Assembly (NCBI RefSeq): GCF_009857595.1
Contig: NZ_WWCU01000029.1
Span: 1-64,000, forward strand
DNA length: 64,000 nucleotides
Origin: Pseudoduganella aquatica
GTDB taxonomy: Bacteria; Pseudomonadota; Gammaproteobacteria; Burkholderiales; Burkholderiaceae_D
Reading direction: 5' to 3'
Part shown: positions 45,327-53,172 of the stretch, piece after piece
How positions within the stretch are numbered: position 1 is the stretch's first letter
How the letters are laid out: each line of letters opens with the position of its first letter
Position numbers and translations under genes: made by a program
The notes under the pieces: generated by a model
What the model was told of the DNA's origin: nothing
Databases searched by the model: none
The model's input: only the letters and a program-made list of their open reading frames with translations

Positions 45327-45797
45327 ATGGCCAAGCACCATTCCGTATTATTCGTCTGCATGGGCAACATCTGCCGCTCGCCGACGGCCGAGGGCGTGTT
45401 CCGCCAGCGCGCCACGGCGGCCGGACTGGAACTGGAGATTGATTCGGCGGGCACGCACGCCTACCACGTCGGCAATCCGCCGGACGCGCGCTCGTCGCAG
45501 CATGCTGCCCGGCGCGGCTACGACCTGAGCGCCCAGCGCGCGAGGCAAGTGTCCGCCGCCGACTTCGCGCGCTACGACCACCTGCTGGCCATGGACCAGG
45601 ACAACCTGGCGCGCCTGCAAGCGGCCTGCCCGCCCGAACACCGCCACAAGCTGGCCCTGTTCATGCAGTACGCCACCCACTCCGATTCGGACGTGGTGCC
45701 GGACCCGTACTACGGCGGCCCGAACGGCTTCGACCAGGTGCTGGATTATATTGAGGATGCTTCGGACGGCCTGATCGCCGCCCTGAAGCGGGGCTGA
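45327..45797 (+). CDS. Low-molecular-weight protein tyrosine phosphatase
   Basis: A 156-aa enzyme with the P-loop VCMGNICRSP (catalytic Cys11, Arg17) and the catalytic-Asp loop VVPDPYYGGPNGFD (Asp in DPYY). The LMW-PTP length and fold are typical. It removes phosphate from tyrosine, in bacteria often from BY-kinases of capsule/EPS systems, but no kinase gene is in this window. AAAGGAGG lies just before the ATG. It is convergent with the DUF1631 gene; their stop codons abut. Confidence 0.95.
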   Translation: MAKHHSVLFVCMGNICRSPTAEGVFRQRATAAGLELEIDSAGTHAYHVGNPPDARSSQHAARRGYDLSAQRARQVSAADFARYDHLLAMDQDNLARLQAACPPEHRHKLALFMQYATHSDSDVVPDPYYGGPNGFDQVLDYIEDASDGLIAALKRG

Positions 45798-48488
45798 TCA
45801 GGCGGCCACGCCGGCCGGCAGGTCCACGCTGGCGTCGTTGACGGCCAGGCCGCCCATGGCGGCGGACAGCGCGCGCGACACCACGCCTTCGGTGCGCACC
45901 GCGCGCACGCTGCGCTCGCGGAATTTCTGCACCAGCGCCTCTCCGGACAGCGAGAACGCTTCCTGCCGCGCGCTGGTGGAGAAGATGTAGAGCGTGCGCA
46001 GCGGGCTGATCCAGGCAAGCTTGACCTTGCGCGTGCTGCCGTCGTCCTGGTCGAATTCCAGCCACATGCCACGCGCCAGGCCGTCGGCCTCGATGGTGGC
46101 GTCGTCGTCCAGCGGCAGCTCGGGCTCGGGGGCGGCGCTGGCAGCGGCGGCGGCGGCTTGCGCCTCCAGTTCCAGGCGGCGCTCGGCCGCCTTCTGCGCC
46201 ACTTCCATGGCGATTTCCACCTGGCGCTCCGGCGACAGTTCCAGCGGCGCGCGTACGATGGACGCATGGCATTCGGCCAGTTCTGCGAAGAACTGCAGCC
46301 GGTCGGCGTCCTGCCACTTGATCACGTCCAGCCACTTGTTCAGCGTGGACAGCAGCTTGGGCAGCTTGGAGATCAGCTGCTTGCGCTCGTCGGCGGTAAT
46401 CTTGGGCTTGACGCTCCAGATCAGGTCGTCCATGGTCTGGGTGGCGTTCTGCACCGCGCCCGGTTTGCCCTCTTCCACGCTGTAGGCAATGGTCAGCACG
46501 GACACCCATTTGTTCTCGAGGAAGGCCTCCACCATGGCGATCACTTCGCCGGAGCCGATGCGCAGCGCAACGGCGTTCCGGGCCGACTTGGCAGCCACGG
46601 CCATTTTTTCCTGCTTGAGCGCGGCGGCGATAGGCTCGGCGATGGCGGCGGCCGAAGCCGCTTCCTCGGCCTTGATGGACGCTTCCAGTTCCTCCACCGC
46701 CTCGCTGAAGGCGGACACTTCCAGGTCGTGATCGCGTCCCACGCGCTCGACGCTGCGCTGCATGGCCTGGAACAGCGGATCTTCCGGGCTCTTGCGCTGT
46801 TCCCAGCCCATGCGGGACAGCAGGTCTATCATGCGGCGCGCAGGATGGCTGTCCTGGAAGAAGAAGTCCTTGTCGACCAGGGCGGCTTTGAGCACCGGGA
46901 TCTGCAGGAAGCGGATCAGGTCACGGATTTCCTGCGAGATGTTCTGGTCGCGGAACACCGTGTCGAAGATGGCCGACAGCAGGTCTATCGTGCTTTCGTC
47001 CGAGCGCGTCAGGCTGCCTTCCGGGGCGTTCTTTTTGATGTTGGGCAGGTAGAACACATTGGGCGCGGCGCCCGCGTCCGGAGCAGCGCCCAGGCTGGCG
47101 ACGCCCTGCACGCCCGCAGCGCTGGCGGCGGCGTTCAGCAAGCCGAGCAGGCCTGCACCCTGCGCGCCCACGGCCACGCCCTGCATGCCTGCCTGCGAAC
47201 CCGCCTGCATGGCGCCCGGCACGGCGAAGCCCGCCGGCACGGCAACCATGCCTTCGGCCGGAACAAACCCGGCGGCAGGCGCCACATAGCCGCCAAACAC
47301 CGCACCCGCAGGCACGGCTTGCATCGCCTGCATGGCTGGCGCGCCGGCCATGCCCATCACGCCGGGAGCGGCGGCCGGATAGCCGCCTGCCGGCACGGAA
47401 CCGGCCGTGGCGGCGGCGCCGGGCGGGAACGGGGCTGCGAAACCGGGATATGGCACGGCCATGCCACCGCCCTGTCCGCCCGCCATGGCGAACCCGGCGG
47501 CAGGCATGGCGCTTTGCTGCATCTGCGCCAGGTAATTCATCAGCGGCTGTTTGGACGCGGTCTGCGCGGCGCGCTGCGCCACCTCGTTCGGCACCGCGCC
47601 CACAGGCACCTGGGCCGCGCCCTGCGCCCACGCCCCCGCTTTCAGGTTGGCGATGTCGGGCAGATCGGGAATGATGAGGTCCGGGTCCAGCGGGCCATCC
47701 TGCGTGGCGGAGAAGAACTGGCGCAGCTGCTGGGCCAGTTCAGCCTGCTGCTTGCGCTTGCGCGCCGGACTGGCGCTGCTGGCGTCGTGCGAGTCGGCCT
47801 TGCGCGCCTTGTAGCCGTCCACCGAGCCGGGCAGCACGCCCTTGCGCTGCAAGGTCAGGCTCAGCTCCTCCAGCATGGACGACAATTCCATGAACATGCC
47901 GGGCTTGAGCAGCGCCAGCAGCAGCCCGGCGGCCTCCTCGTCGGCATTGAACTCCAGCCAGGCCTGCTGCAAGGCCTGCAAAAACACGTCGGGGCGGAAT
48001 GGATTCTGGTTCACGCGCAGGATGTCGCGGTCCAGCAGGAAGGCCAGGCGCACGTTCAGCGTGGCCAGCGCGTCCGAATACTGCGCCTCGAAGGGCTTGC
48101 TGATGCCCTCCAGCGTGACCTTGTTGTCCATCTCCTCCATCGACACCAGCGACAGCGGCTGGTCCAACTGGCGCGGCTTGGCCTTGGTGCCAGGGGCCAG
48201 CTCGGCAATCTCGCGCCGCAGGCCGCGCTCCAGCTCCTTCAGGACCAGGTTCAGATAGCGGTAGTGATCATTTCGCAACAGATTGCCCGCGCGGATGCGC
48301 GCTTGCAGCTCGCGCACGTCGCCGGCGCCGTCGGCCGCGTCCACCAGCGCACCGGCGATACGGGTCGTGAAGTCCAGGAATTGATCGCCCACATGCCGCT
48401 TGACGATCTCGATCAGGTTCTCCAATAGCGCATGGCGCGGCGTAACCGCTTTTTTTGGCGCTGCCGGAGTTGTCGGATGTGAAAGCAT
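45798..48488 (-). CDS. DUF1631 family protein
   Basis: An 896-aa protein of a betaproteobacterial/gammaproteobacterial family with no known function. The N-terminal part (about 15-270, HALLENLIEIVKRHVGDQFL and following) is followed by a long Ala/Gly/Pro/Met-rich low-complexity region (about 330-490, with repeated PAG and GAV units). A C-terminal helical and beta domain ends WLEFDQDDGSTRKVKLAWIS, a PilZ-like-looking terminal segment. Whether it binds cyclic-di-GMP is not shown; the RxxxR motif of PilZ is not evident. The low-complexity stretch is unusually long. There is no signal peptide. Confidence 0.9.
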   Translation of the reverse strand: MLSHPTTPAAPKKAVTPRHALLENLIEIVKRHVGDQFLDFTTRIAGALVDAADGAGDVRELQARIRAGNLLRNDHYRYLNLVLKELERGLRREIAELAPGTKAKPRQLDQPLSLVSMEEMDNKVTLEGISKPFEAQYSDALATLNVRLAFLLDRDILRVNQNPFRPDVFLQALQQAWLEFNADEEAAGLLLALLKPGMFMELSSMLEELSLTLQRKGVLPGSVDGYKARKADSHDASSASPARKRKQQAELAQQLRQFFSATQDGPLDPDLIIPDLPDIANLKAGAWAQGAAQVPVGAVPNEVAQRAAQTASKQPLMNYLAQMQQSAMPAAGFAMAGGQGGGMAVPYPGFAAPFPPGAAATAGSVPAGGYPAAAPGVMGMAGAPAMQAMQAVPAGAVFGGYVAPAAGFVPAEGMVAVPAGFAVPGAMQAGSQAGMQGVAVGAQGAGLLGLLNAAASAAGVQGVASLGAAPDAGAAPNVFYLPNIKKNAPEGSLTRSDESTIDLLSAIFDTVFRDQNISQEIRDLIRFLQIPVLKAALVDKDFFFQDSHPARRMIDLLSRMGWEQRKSPEDPLFQAMQRSVERVGRDHDLEVSAFSEAVEELEASIKAEEAASAAAIAEPIAAALKQEKMAVAAKSARNAVALRIGSGEVIAMVEAFLENKWVSVLTIAYSVEEGKPGAVQNATQTMDDLIWSVKPKITADERKQLISKLPKLLSTLNKWLDVIKWQDADRLQFFAELAECHASIVRAPLELSPERQVEIAMEVAQKAAERRLELEAQAAAAAASAAPEPELPLDDDATIEADGLARGMWLEFDQDDGSTRKVKLAWISPLRTLYIFSTSARQEAFSLSGEALVQKFRERSVRAVRTEGVVSRALSAAMGGLAVNDASVDLPAGVAA

Positions 48489-48665
48489 GGTCTAACCTGA
48501 GTGGGACGGGCTGCGCGGCCGGCCTGTCCGTTTCATTGTTCGTTTCATGATTACAGCCGCGATACCGCATTCTTGCACATTCTTGCCGCAAGGCAATAGC
48601 CTGCAGGAAACAAATGGTGATTTTGTTTGATTTTTTTCCTCACTGCACAGATAAAGGACAGCGAC

Positions 48666-48878
48666 ATGAAATCGAAGCAACGCACGGAGCGCCAGAGGGA
48701 TAGTGATGCCAATAGCGCCAGCCGTCAATCCGGAACCCCTGGTTCGACCTCGGTAGGCCGCGCCGACATCCAGGGCGGCGCAATCGACCGCAAGGAAGAA
48801 AGCCGCCGCTCGCGCAGCGAGGAAGCACGCAGCGAAGTGAGCCGCAGCGCCAGCCGCAGCGGTTCGCGCAACCGCTAG
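48666..48878 (+). CDS. Small Arg/Ser/Glu-rich hydrophilic protein
   Basis: A 70-aa protein (MKSKQRTERQRDSDANSASR and following) with an AAGGA ribosome-binding site before the ATG at 48666. An upstream in-frame ATG exists but the site is better here. It is made almost wholly of Arg, Ser, Glu, Gln, Asp and Gly with no hydrophobic core. The C-terminal third is a run of Ser-Arg pairs (SRSEEARSEVSRSASRSGSR). It is likely disordered and might bind nucleic acid or membranes. No family is recognised. A hairpin terminator lies 34 bp past the stop. Confidence 0.65.
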   Translation: MKSKQRTERQRDSDANSASRQSGTPGSTSVGRADIQGGAIDRKEESRRSRSEEARSEVSRSASRSGSRNR

Positions 48879-48912
48879 TACTGCTGGCAAGCGCCGCTGT
48901 CCGCAACATGCA

Positions 48913-48939
48913 GCCGCCCGGCCATTCGGTCCGGGCGGC
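48913..48939. terminator. Bidirectional hairpin terminator
   Basis: GCCGCCCGG and CCGGGCGGC arms (9 bp) with a 9-nt loop, followed by ATTACTT on the plus strand. It lies between the convergent small Arg/Ser-rich gene and the ClpP-like gene, where a shared terminator is expected. The T-run is weak. Confidence 0.65.
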
Positions 48940-48951
48940 ATTACTTCGTCT

Positions 48952-49509
48952 TCAGATATTGGTGATGCGGTGGCCGGCCGGCGGCCGGAAATCGGTCACT
49001 TTGTTGATCATGTTCACCTTCACCGCCTCGGCGGCGGTCAGGTGCAGGTCCGAATAAGCGTGGATGCGCCAGTGCTCGTCGCTGAACTGGACGTGGCTGC
49101 GCAGGATCTCCTCGGTGCGGGCGTCGTCCGCCTGCAGGCCCTCGACGATGATGCGCAGCGCATCCGGCCGCGCCCCGGACGGCGCGCTGGCGTGCGATTT
49201 GTGCACCATGAAGCGCGCCGTGCTGCTGGCGTAGCGCTTGTGGCCAGCCAGGTAGACGATCACCGCGATCGACGCCACCGCCCCGGCGTTGTACATATGG
49301 AAACGGATCGGCAGGTTGCTCATATAGTTGTACAGGCAAATGCCGTCGCTCACGTAGCCGCCGTTCGACTGCAGCAGCACATGCGCGTCCGTCACCATGT
49401 CCTCGCTCATGTCGGCCGCCGCATCGAACATGCGGTGCACCATGTCGCTGTTGACGTCGCCGGACAGCGTGAACCAAGCATGGCCCTGCAGTTTGTCCTG
49501 GTCTTCCAT
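48952..49509 (-). CDS. ClpP-like serine protease / ClpP-crotonase fold protein
   Basis: A 185-aa protein. The start MEDQDKLQGHAWFTLSGDVN at 49509 is chosen over an upstream ATG at 49533 because of GAGGG at good spacing. ClpP-fold landmarks: LLQSNGGYVSDGICLYNYM (oxyanion strand), NAGAVASIAVIVYLAGHKRY (nucleophile Ser), TARFMVHKSHA (His) and SDLHLTAAEAVKVNMINKVT (Asp). All three triad residues appear present. It lacks ClpX partner genes and lies alone, so it belongs to the stand-alone ClpP-like (often annotated ATP-dependent protease or SppA-like) group. No signal peptide. Confidence 0.8.
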   Translation of the reverse strand: MEDQDKLQGHAWFTLSGDVNSDMVHRMFDAAADMSEDMVTDAHVLLQSNGGYVSDGICLYNYMSNLPIRFHMYNAGAVASIAVIVYLAGHKRYASSTARFMVHKSHASAPSGARPDALRIIVEGLQADDARTEEILRSHVQFSDEHWRIHAYSDLHLTAAEAVKVNMINKVTDFRPPAGHRITNI

Positions 49510-49646
49510 GAATGTACCCTCACTTTTATACATGCAATGATTCTAACAAAACACGCGACCTCATAGCGGGACCGTGCGGCATTCGTGCGCAGGACAACCA
49601 CACCGGCGCCACGCGCTACAATCTGGGTCGGACCATAAGGAAACAC

Positions 49647-50405
49647 ATGCAGAATCTGATTTCGGAATTAACCCGGCTCTACCTTCCCGCCGGCCTTGCA
49701 GGCGACGCGGCCTATGCCGACCTGCTGGCCCAGCGCGTGCAGGGCCAGTCCGGCGTGGAGTTGCGGCTGGCTGCCGATGGCCGCACGCGCGCCATCGCCA
49801 TCCCCTTCCGCCCCGTCGCGGGTGGCCTGGAAGCGCAGCACTGGACCCAGTTGTGCGACGTGGCGAATGCGCTGCAGACGGAACTCGGCCTGCCCGCGCC
49901 GGCCGTGAGCATATCAGGCGACAGCGGCTACGGCCTGTGGCTGTCGCTCGCCGTGCCTGTGCCCGAGGCACTCGCGCGGCAGTTTGCCGCGCAGCTGTGG
50001 ACGAAGTATTTGCCGGACGCGCCGCAGCCCGACGGCGCCGCGCTGGAACTGCCGCCCTACCTGCATCAGGGCACGGGCAAATGGACCGCCTTCATCAATC
50101 CCGGCCTGGGCGCCTCGTTTGCGGAAGAGTCCGGCCTGGAAATGCCGCCGCCCACCGCCGGGCAAGCGGCGCTGCTCGACGGCCTGCACAGCATCAGCGA
50201 AGCCCAGTTCGCGCATGCGCTGAAGCTGCTCCAGCCTGCGCCTCCGGCCGTCCAGACAAGCACCTCCGCGCCGGCGCCCGCCGCTGCCCCTACCGCCGTA
50301 ATCGAAGACGGACTGCTGCTGAAAGACGCCACGCTGGAAGACATCATCGCCCTGCTGCACTCCAGGAATATCGAACCGACATTCAGGCACTTGATCCGTA
50401 AATGA
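49647..50405 (+). CDS. Conserved hypothetical protein
   Basis: A 252-aa protein. The start MQNLISELTRLYLPAGLAGD at 49647 has AAGGA upstream. A folded N-terminal part (about 1-180, VELRLAADGRTRAIAIPFRP and GYGLWLSLAVPVPEALARQF) is followed by an Ala/Pro linker (about 200-225). A short helical C-terminus (LLLKDATLEDIIALLHSRNI) completes it. No signal peptide or TM. I do not recognise a named domain. Confidence 0.75.
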   Translation: MQNLISELTRLYLPAGLAGDAAYADLLAQRVQGQSGVELRLAADGRTRAIAIPFRPVAGGLEAQHWTQLCDVANALQTELGLPAPAVSISGDSGYGLWLSLAVPVPEALARQFAAQLWTKYLPDAPQPDGAALELPPYLHQGTGKWTAFINPGLGASFAEESGLEMPPPTAGQAALLDGLHSISEAQFAHALKLLQPAPPAVQTSTSAPAPAAAPTAVIEDGLLLKDATLEDIIALLHSRNIEPTFRHLIRK

Positions 50406-50456
50406 CGAGATCCAGCATGACGCCCCTGCGGCGGGCTTGGCCGCCTCGCGCAGGCC

Positions 50457-50884
50457 TCATGCCAATGATTTGGTCAGCGCATATCTGGCACCGCCGGGAG
50501 GAGAGTCCGGCAAACGGCTAAACACTTTATAACCGCATTTTTCATAAAACGGCAGCGCCTGGAAGCTGAGCGTTTCGACATAGGACTGTTTGCAGCCGCG
50601 CCGCAACCCTTCCGCTTCCGCAACCGCCAGCAGCTCGCTACCATAGCCCTGCCCTCGCTGCGACTCTTGCAGCCACATGACATGCACATGCAGCCAGCCC
50701 AAATAAGTAGCGCCGAACATGCGCCAACAAGCTCCCCAGCCTCATTTCTCACCGAAGCCAGCAAATACTGCGGCGTGTCGCCATTTGCCTGCTCGGCGTT
50801 AAAGGCCGTCAAATGCCCAACCAAGGCCTAGATATCGGCCATCTCCGGCTCCGACTCCAGCACAACCGGACGCTTCTCAGCCAT
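50457..50884 (-). pseudogene. GNAT-family N-acetyltransferase, two disabling lesions
   Basis: A strong AAGGAG ribosome-binding site precedes an ATG at 50884, but codon 19 is TAG (about 50828-50830, ...PEMADI-stop). The frame then continues (ALVGHLTAFNAEQANGDTPQ, VRNEAGELVG) until about 50715-50720, where it shifts: the GNAT core reads only in another frame (FGATYLGWLHVHVMWLQESQ, RGQGYGSELLAVAEAEGLRR, LPFYEKCGYKVFSRLPDSPP). The acetyl-CoA-binding QRGQGYGS motif (Q/RxxGxG/A) and the C-terminal FYEKCGYKVF are intact. With one nonsense and one frameshift the gene is almost certainly dead. A C-terminal fragment from 50720 (87 aa) might still be made. Confidence 0.8.
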
Positions 50885-50905
50885 TCAAGCTCCTTGGTCA
50901 ACGAA

Positions 50906-51229
50906 CTAGCGCAGGAAGCGCCCCACTTTCGCTTCCAGCAGTTTAATCAATTCGGGTTGCATGTATTCATAGTCATCCGGGATATCAAGGCAGATGACGC
51001 GCTTACCGTTCAAGTACGGCTTGAACCGCATCGACAGCCTGGTCCGGTGCGCCTTCTCCATCACAAAGATGATGTTCGACCAAGCGATCTGCTCAGGCGA
51101 CAGCGGCACCGACGCGTCGCCACCCAAACCGGCGGAATCCGTTTCGACACCTGGCCAAGTAGCGAACACCGCCTCGGCTGTAGGGCTGCGGAGCCGGTTC
51201 TGGCTGCAGATAAATAACGCTCTCTTCAA
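50906..51229 (-). CDS. Small protein tyrosine phosphatase-like protein (COG4551 type)
   Basis: A 107-aa protein with CSQNRLRS, a C-x5-R phosphatase loop (Cys8, Arg14), at the N-terminus of a short LMW-PTP-like fold: RSPTAEAVFATWPGVETDSA, then SNIIFVMEKAHRTRL and IPDDYEYMQPELIKLLE. It is shorter than ordinary LMW-PTP, and matches a family of predicted phosphotyrosine phosphatases of unknown target. Local GC is lower than average. It lies 22 bp before the broken GNAT gene on the same strand and 67 bp from the IS30 element. Confidence 0.85.
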   Translation of the reverse strand: MKRALFICSQNRLRSPTAEAVFATWPGVETDSAGLGGDASVPLSPEQIAWSNIIFVMEKAHRTRLSMRFKPYLNGKRVICLDIPDDYEYMQPELIKLLEAKVGRFLR

Positions 51230-51295
51230 TGCTTCGCCTCAATAGTTGAATAGAATTTTCAAATAGTATGACGCGAATGCGATGTCCGTTAACGC

Positions 51296-52523
51296 CTGCG
51301 GATTCAACCGGTCGACGCAACACATTCGTGAAATCGTTGTGCCGGGGTATCATAGTCTAGCGTTTTCCTGGGCCGTCCGTTCAGCCGATTTGCTACAGCA
51401 TCGAGCTGGCCCTGAGAGTAGTTCGACAGGTCCAGGCCTTTGGGGAAATACTGCCTCAGCAGGCCGTTGGTATTTTCGTTTGAACCACGCTGCCAAGGAT
51501 GTCGAGGGTCGCAGAAATAGACTTGAATGTCGGCCGCCAGCTTGAAGCGCTTGTGGTCAGCCAACTCCTTGCCGCGATCCCATGTAAGCGACTTGTAGTG
51601 CTCCTGTGGCAGCTTCATAGCGTGTTGGATCAGCGCGTTCACAACAGTCTCGGTATCCTTGCCTGCGACCTTTACCAGCATCACATAGCGTGTTTTGCGC
51701 TCGACCAGCGTGACGATCTGGCTGTTATGGCTACCAAATAGCAGATCCCCTTCCCAATGCCCAGGTACAGCCAGGTCTTCCGCCGTTGCAGGGCGCTCAC
51801 TGATGGATACTGCGTCAGTAATTCTGCCGTGATTCTCCGTTTTCATCGTGTGATGGCGGGAACGGCGCATCACTCGAGTGCGACGTAAATGCTCTGTCAG
51901 CTCCTTCTTCAAGGCGCCACGCGCCTGGATATACAGGCTACGATAAATCGTTTCGTGTGACACTTGATGAGCCTTATCGCCAAGGTTAGCGCGCTTGAGC
52001 CATCCGGCAATTTGCTCGGGTGACCATTGCAGTTGGAGCTTCTCAGCCACCATTTCAGCCAGCGCAGGGTTCTCTGCCAGTCTACAGCGCTTAGGGCGCC
52101 TGACTCGATCCCAGGCGCGCTTGTCGGCCTGGTTTGCCCGGTACAGCGCCTGCCCGCCATTACTCCTGATTTCTCGGCTGATGGTGGAAGGAGCACACCC
52201 CAGCGAAGCAGCGATCTTCCGAATCGGTGCCCCCGCCACCAACGCGCGCGAAATATCTTCGCGCTCAGCAATCGTTAAAGCCAACCTGGAACGACAGCGC
52301 TGAGCAGGACTAATCCCGCCGTTCTGAATAAGAATTCCCTGAATTGCACCGTGACTTCGGCCGAAAAGTTGGGCAATATGCTGCAGAGATTCACCCTGAC
52401 GCCAGCGTTCCCACATCAATGCCTTTTGCTCGTCAGTGTAATAGATTCGTGGTTTGCGTTTCATGGCAACACTCCTCCTGCCTAAGCAGTTTAGTGTGTT
52501 GCGTCGACCGGTTGAATCCGCAG
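51296..52523. mobile_element. IS30-family insertion sequence
   Basis: A 1228-bp element bounded by 29-bp perfect inverted repeats (51296-51324 and 52495-52523; the outer part reads CTGCGGATTCAACCGGTCGA inward). It contains one transposase gene, whose stop codon lies inside the left repeat. No 2-3-bp direct target duplication is evident next to the repeats, so the true ends may lie slightly inside them or the flanks may have changed. It separates the small phosphatase from the three-gene cassette. Confidence 0.85.
51304..52464 (-). CDS. IS30-family transposase
   Basis: A 386-aa DDE transposase. Two N-terminal HTH regions are seen: IYYTDEQKALMWERWRQGES, then IREISRAL-type SLGCAPSTISREIRSNGG. 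The catalytic core has GHWEGDLLFGSHNSQIVTLV (first Asp), LTWDRGKELADHKRFKL (second Asp), PWQRGSNENTNGLLRQYFPK (Glu) and the family-typical SNYSQGQLDAVANRLNGRPR. It is complete with no frameshift, so the element could be active. Confidence 0.95.
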   Translation of the reverse strand: MKRKPRIYYTDEQKALMWERWRQGESLQHIAQLFGRSHGAIQGILIQNGGISPAQRCRSRLALTIAEREDISRALVAGAPIRKIAASLGCAPSTISREIRSNGGQALYRANQADKRAWDRVRRPKRCRLAENPALAEMVAEKLQLQWSPEQIAGWLKRANLGDKAHQVSHETIYRSLYIQARGALKKELTEHLRRTRVMRRSRHHTMKTENHGRITDAVSISERPATAEDLAVPGHWEGDLLFGSHNSQIVTLVERKTRYVMLVKVAGKDTETVVNALIQHAMKLPQEHYKSLTWDRGKELADHKRFKLAADIQVYFCDPRHPWQRGSNENTNGLLRQYFPKGLDLSNYSQGQLDAVANRLNGRPRKTLDYDTPAQRFHECVASTG

Positions 52524-52550
52524 CCGAAAGCCGAATCGAATCTACGCTGC

Positions 52551-53027
52551 TCAGTTGCAGGGCGCCCTGGGAAGCAAGTAGGTACCGTAGTTCCGCCGAA
52601 TGTTCTTGTCGGCGTCTGGCTGAGCGCCCGTTTGCTCTAATGTCAGTTCCACTACCTCGCCTTTCCTCTGAAGTATTCCCCTACCGGCATTTCCCCATCC
52701 ATCGTCGTCAAAATTAAAGGTCGCAACGCTGTTCTTCTGCTGGCTCATTGGGGCCTTAACCATCAACACCTGCCCAGAGTCTGGCATTGAGATACTAATC
52801 GAAATCATGGGCATCTTATCGTCAGAAGTTTGTGCGCAAACTACCAAGTTCCCAAGCAATTCCTCAGGGCCATGTCCACGCCTGGCATAAAGCGGCTCTT
52901 TCAATGAAAACGATTCCGTTTGAACGCCCGCGTACACGCCTTCGCTAACCGCAAGTGACGTAATAACCGCACAAAGGACGCATCGCCAGGTGGCCAGGGA
53001 ATTCTTGCAATTGGTTTTAGGTTTCAT
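52551..53027 (-). CDS. Secreted hypothetical protein
   Basis: A 158-aa protein with a signal peptide (MKPKTNCKNSLATWRCVLCA, cleavage near residue 33, VYA-GV). The mature region (SFSLKEPLYARRGHGPEELL, LVVCAQTSDDKMPMISISIS, TFNFDDDGWGNAGRGILQRK) is beta-rich and unrelated to anything I recognise. The ATG lies inside the end of the 51-codon gene (11-bp overlap), so it is probably translated by coupling. GC is lower than in the surrounding chromosome. The stop lies 27 bp from the IS30 right end. Confidence 0.65.
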   Translation of the reverse strand: MKPKTNCKNSLATWRCVLCAVITSLAVSEGVYAGVQTESFSLKEPLYARRGHGPEELLGNLVVCAQTSDDKMPMISISISMPDSGQVLMVKAPMSQQKNSVATFNFDDDGWGNAGRGILQRKGEVVELTLEQTGAQPDADKNIRRNYGTYLLPRAPCN

Positions 53028-53172
53028 AGCATGGACATTTGGATTTCGTGATGGGCAGCTTCTGGCCGGACGCGGCCTGTCGAAAAGATGCCGTCACTGC
53101 CACGTAGAAGTTAATTTTAGATAGTCCGCTCATCGCGCCGTTTGAATTGCAGGGCCCTGTGGGAGCGCTCAT
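53017..53172 (-). CDS. 51-codon hypothetical protein in coupled cassette
   Basis: A 51-aa product (MSAPTGPCNSNGAMSGLSKI and following, ending SKCPCYET). The ATG at 53172 overlaps the upstream stop (ATGA) and its own stop lies 11 bp inside the next gene. This tight double overlap is the main evidence that it is translated. A central hydrophobic segment (INFYVAVTASF) and a C-terminal Cys-Pro-Cys pair stand out. The family is unknown. It is too short to judge by composition. Confidence 0.5.
   Translation of the reverse strand: MSAPTGPCNSNGAMSGLSKINFYVAVTASFRQAASGQKLPITKSKCPCYET

Noticed and set aside
49412..49646. Alternative upstream starts for the 252-aa protein
   Set aside because: They overlap the divergent ClpP-like gene, while the ATG at 49647 has its own AAGGA site.
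51296..52523. A target-site duplication for the IS30 element
   Set aside because: No matching 2-3-bp direct repeat could be found next to the inverted repeats at any nearby boundary I tried.
52551..53172. Similarity between the 3' end of the 158-aa gene and the start of the 51-codon gene (both CCCTGCAA near PCN)
   Set aside because: Only about 20 bp and centred on a short palindrome; not enough to claim duplication.
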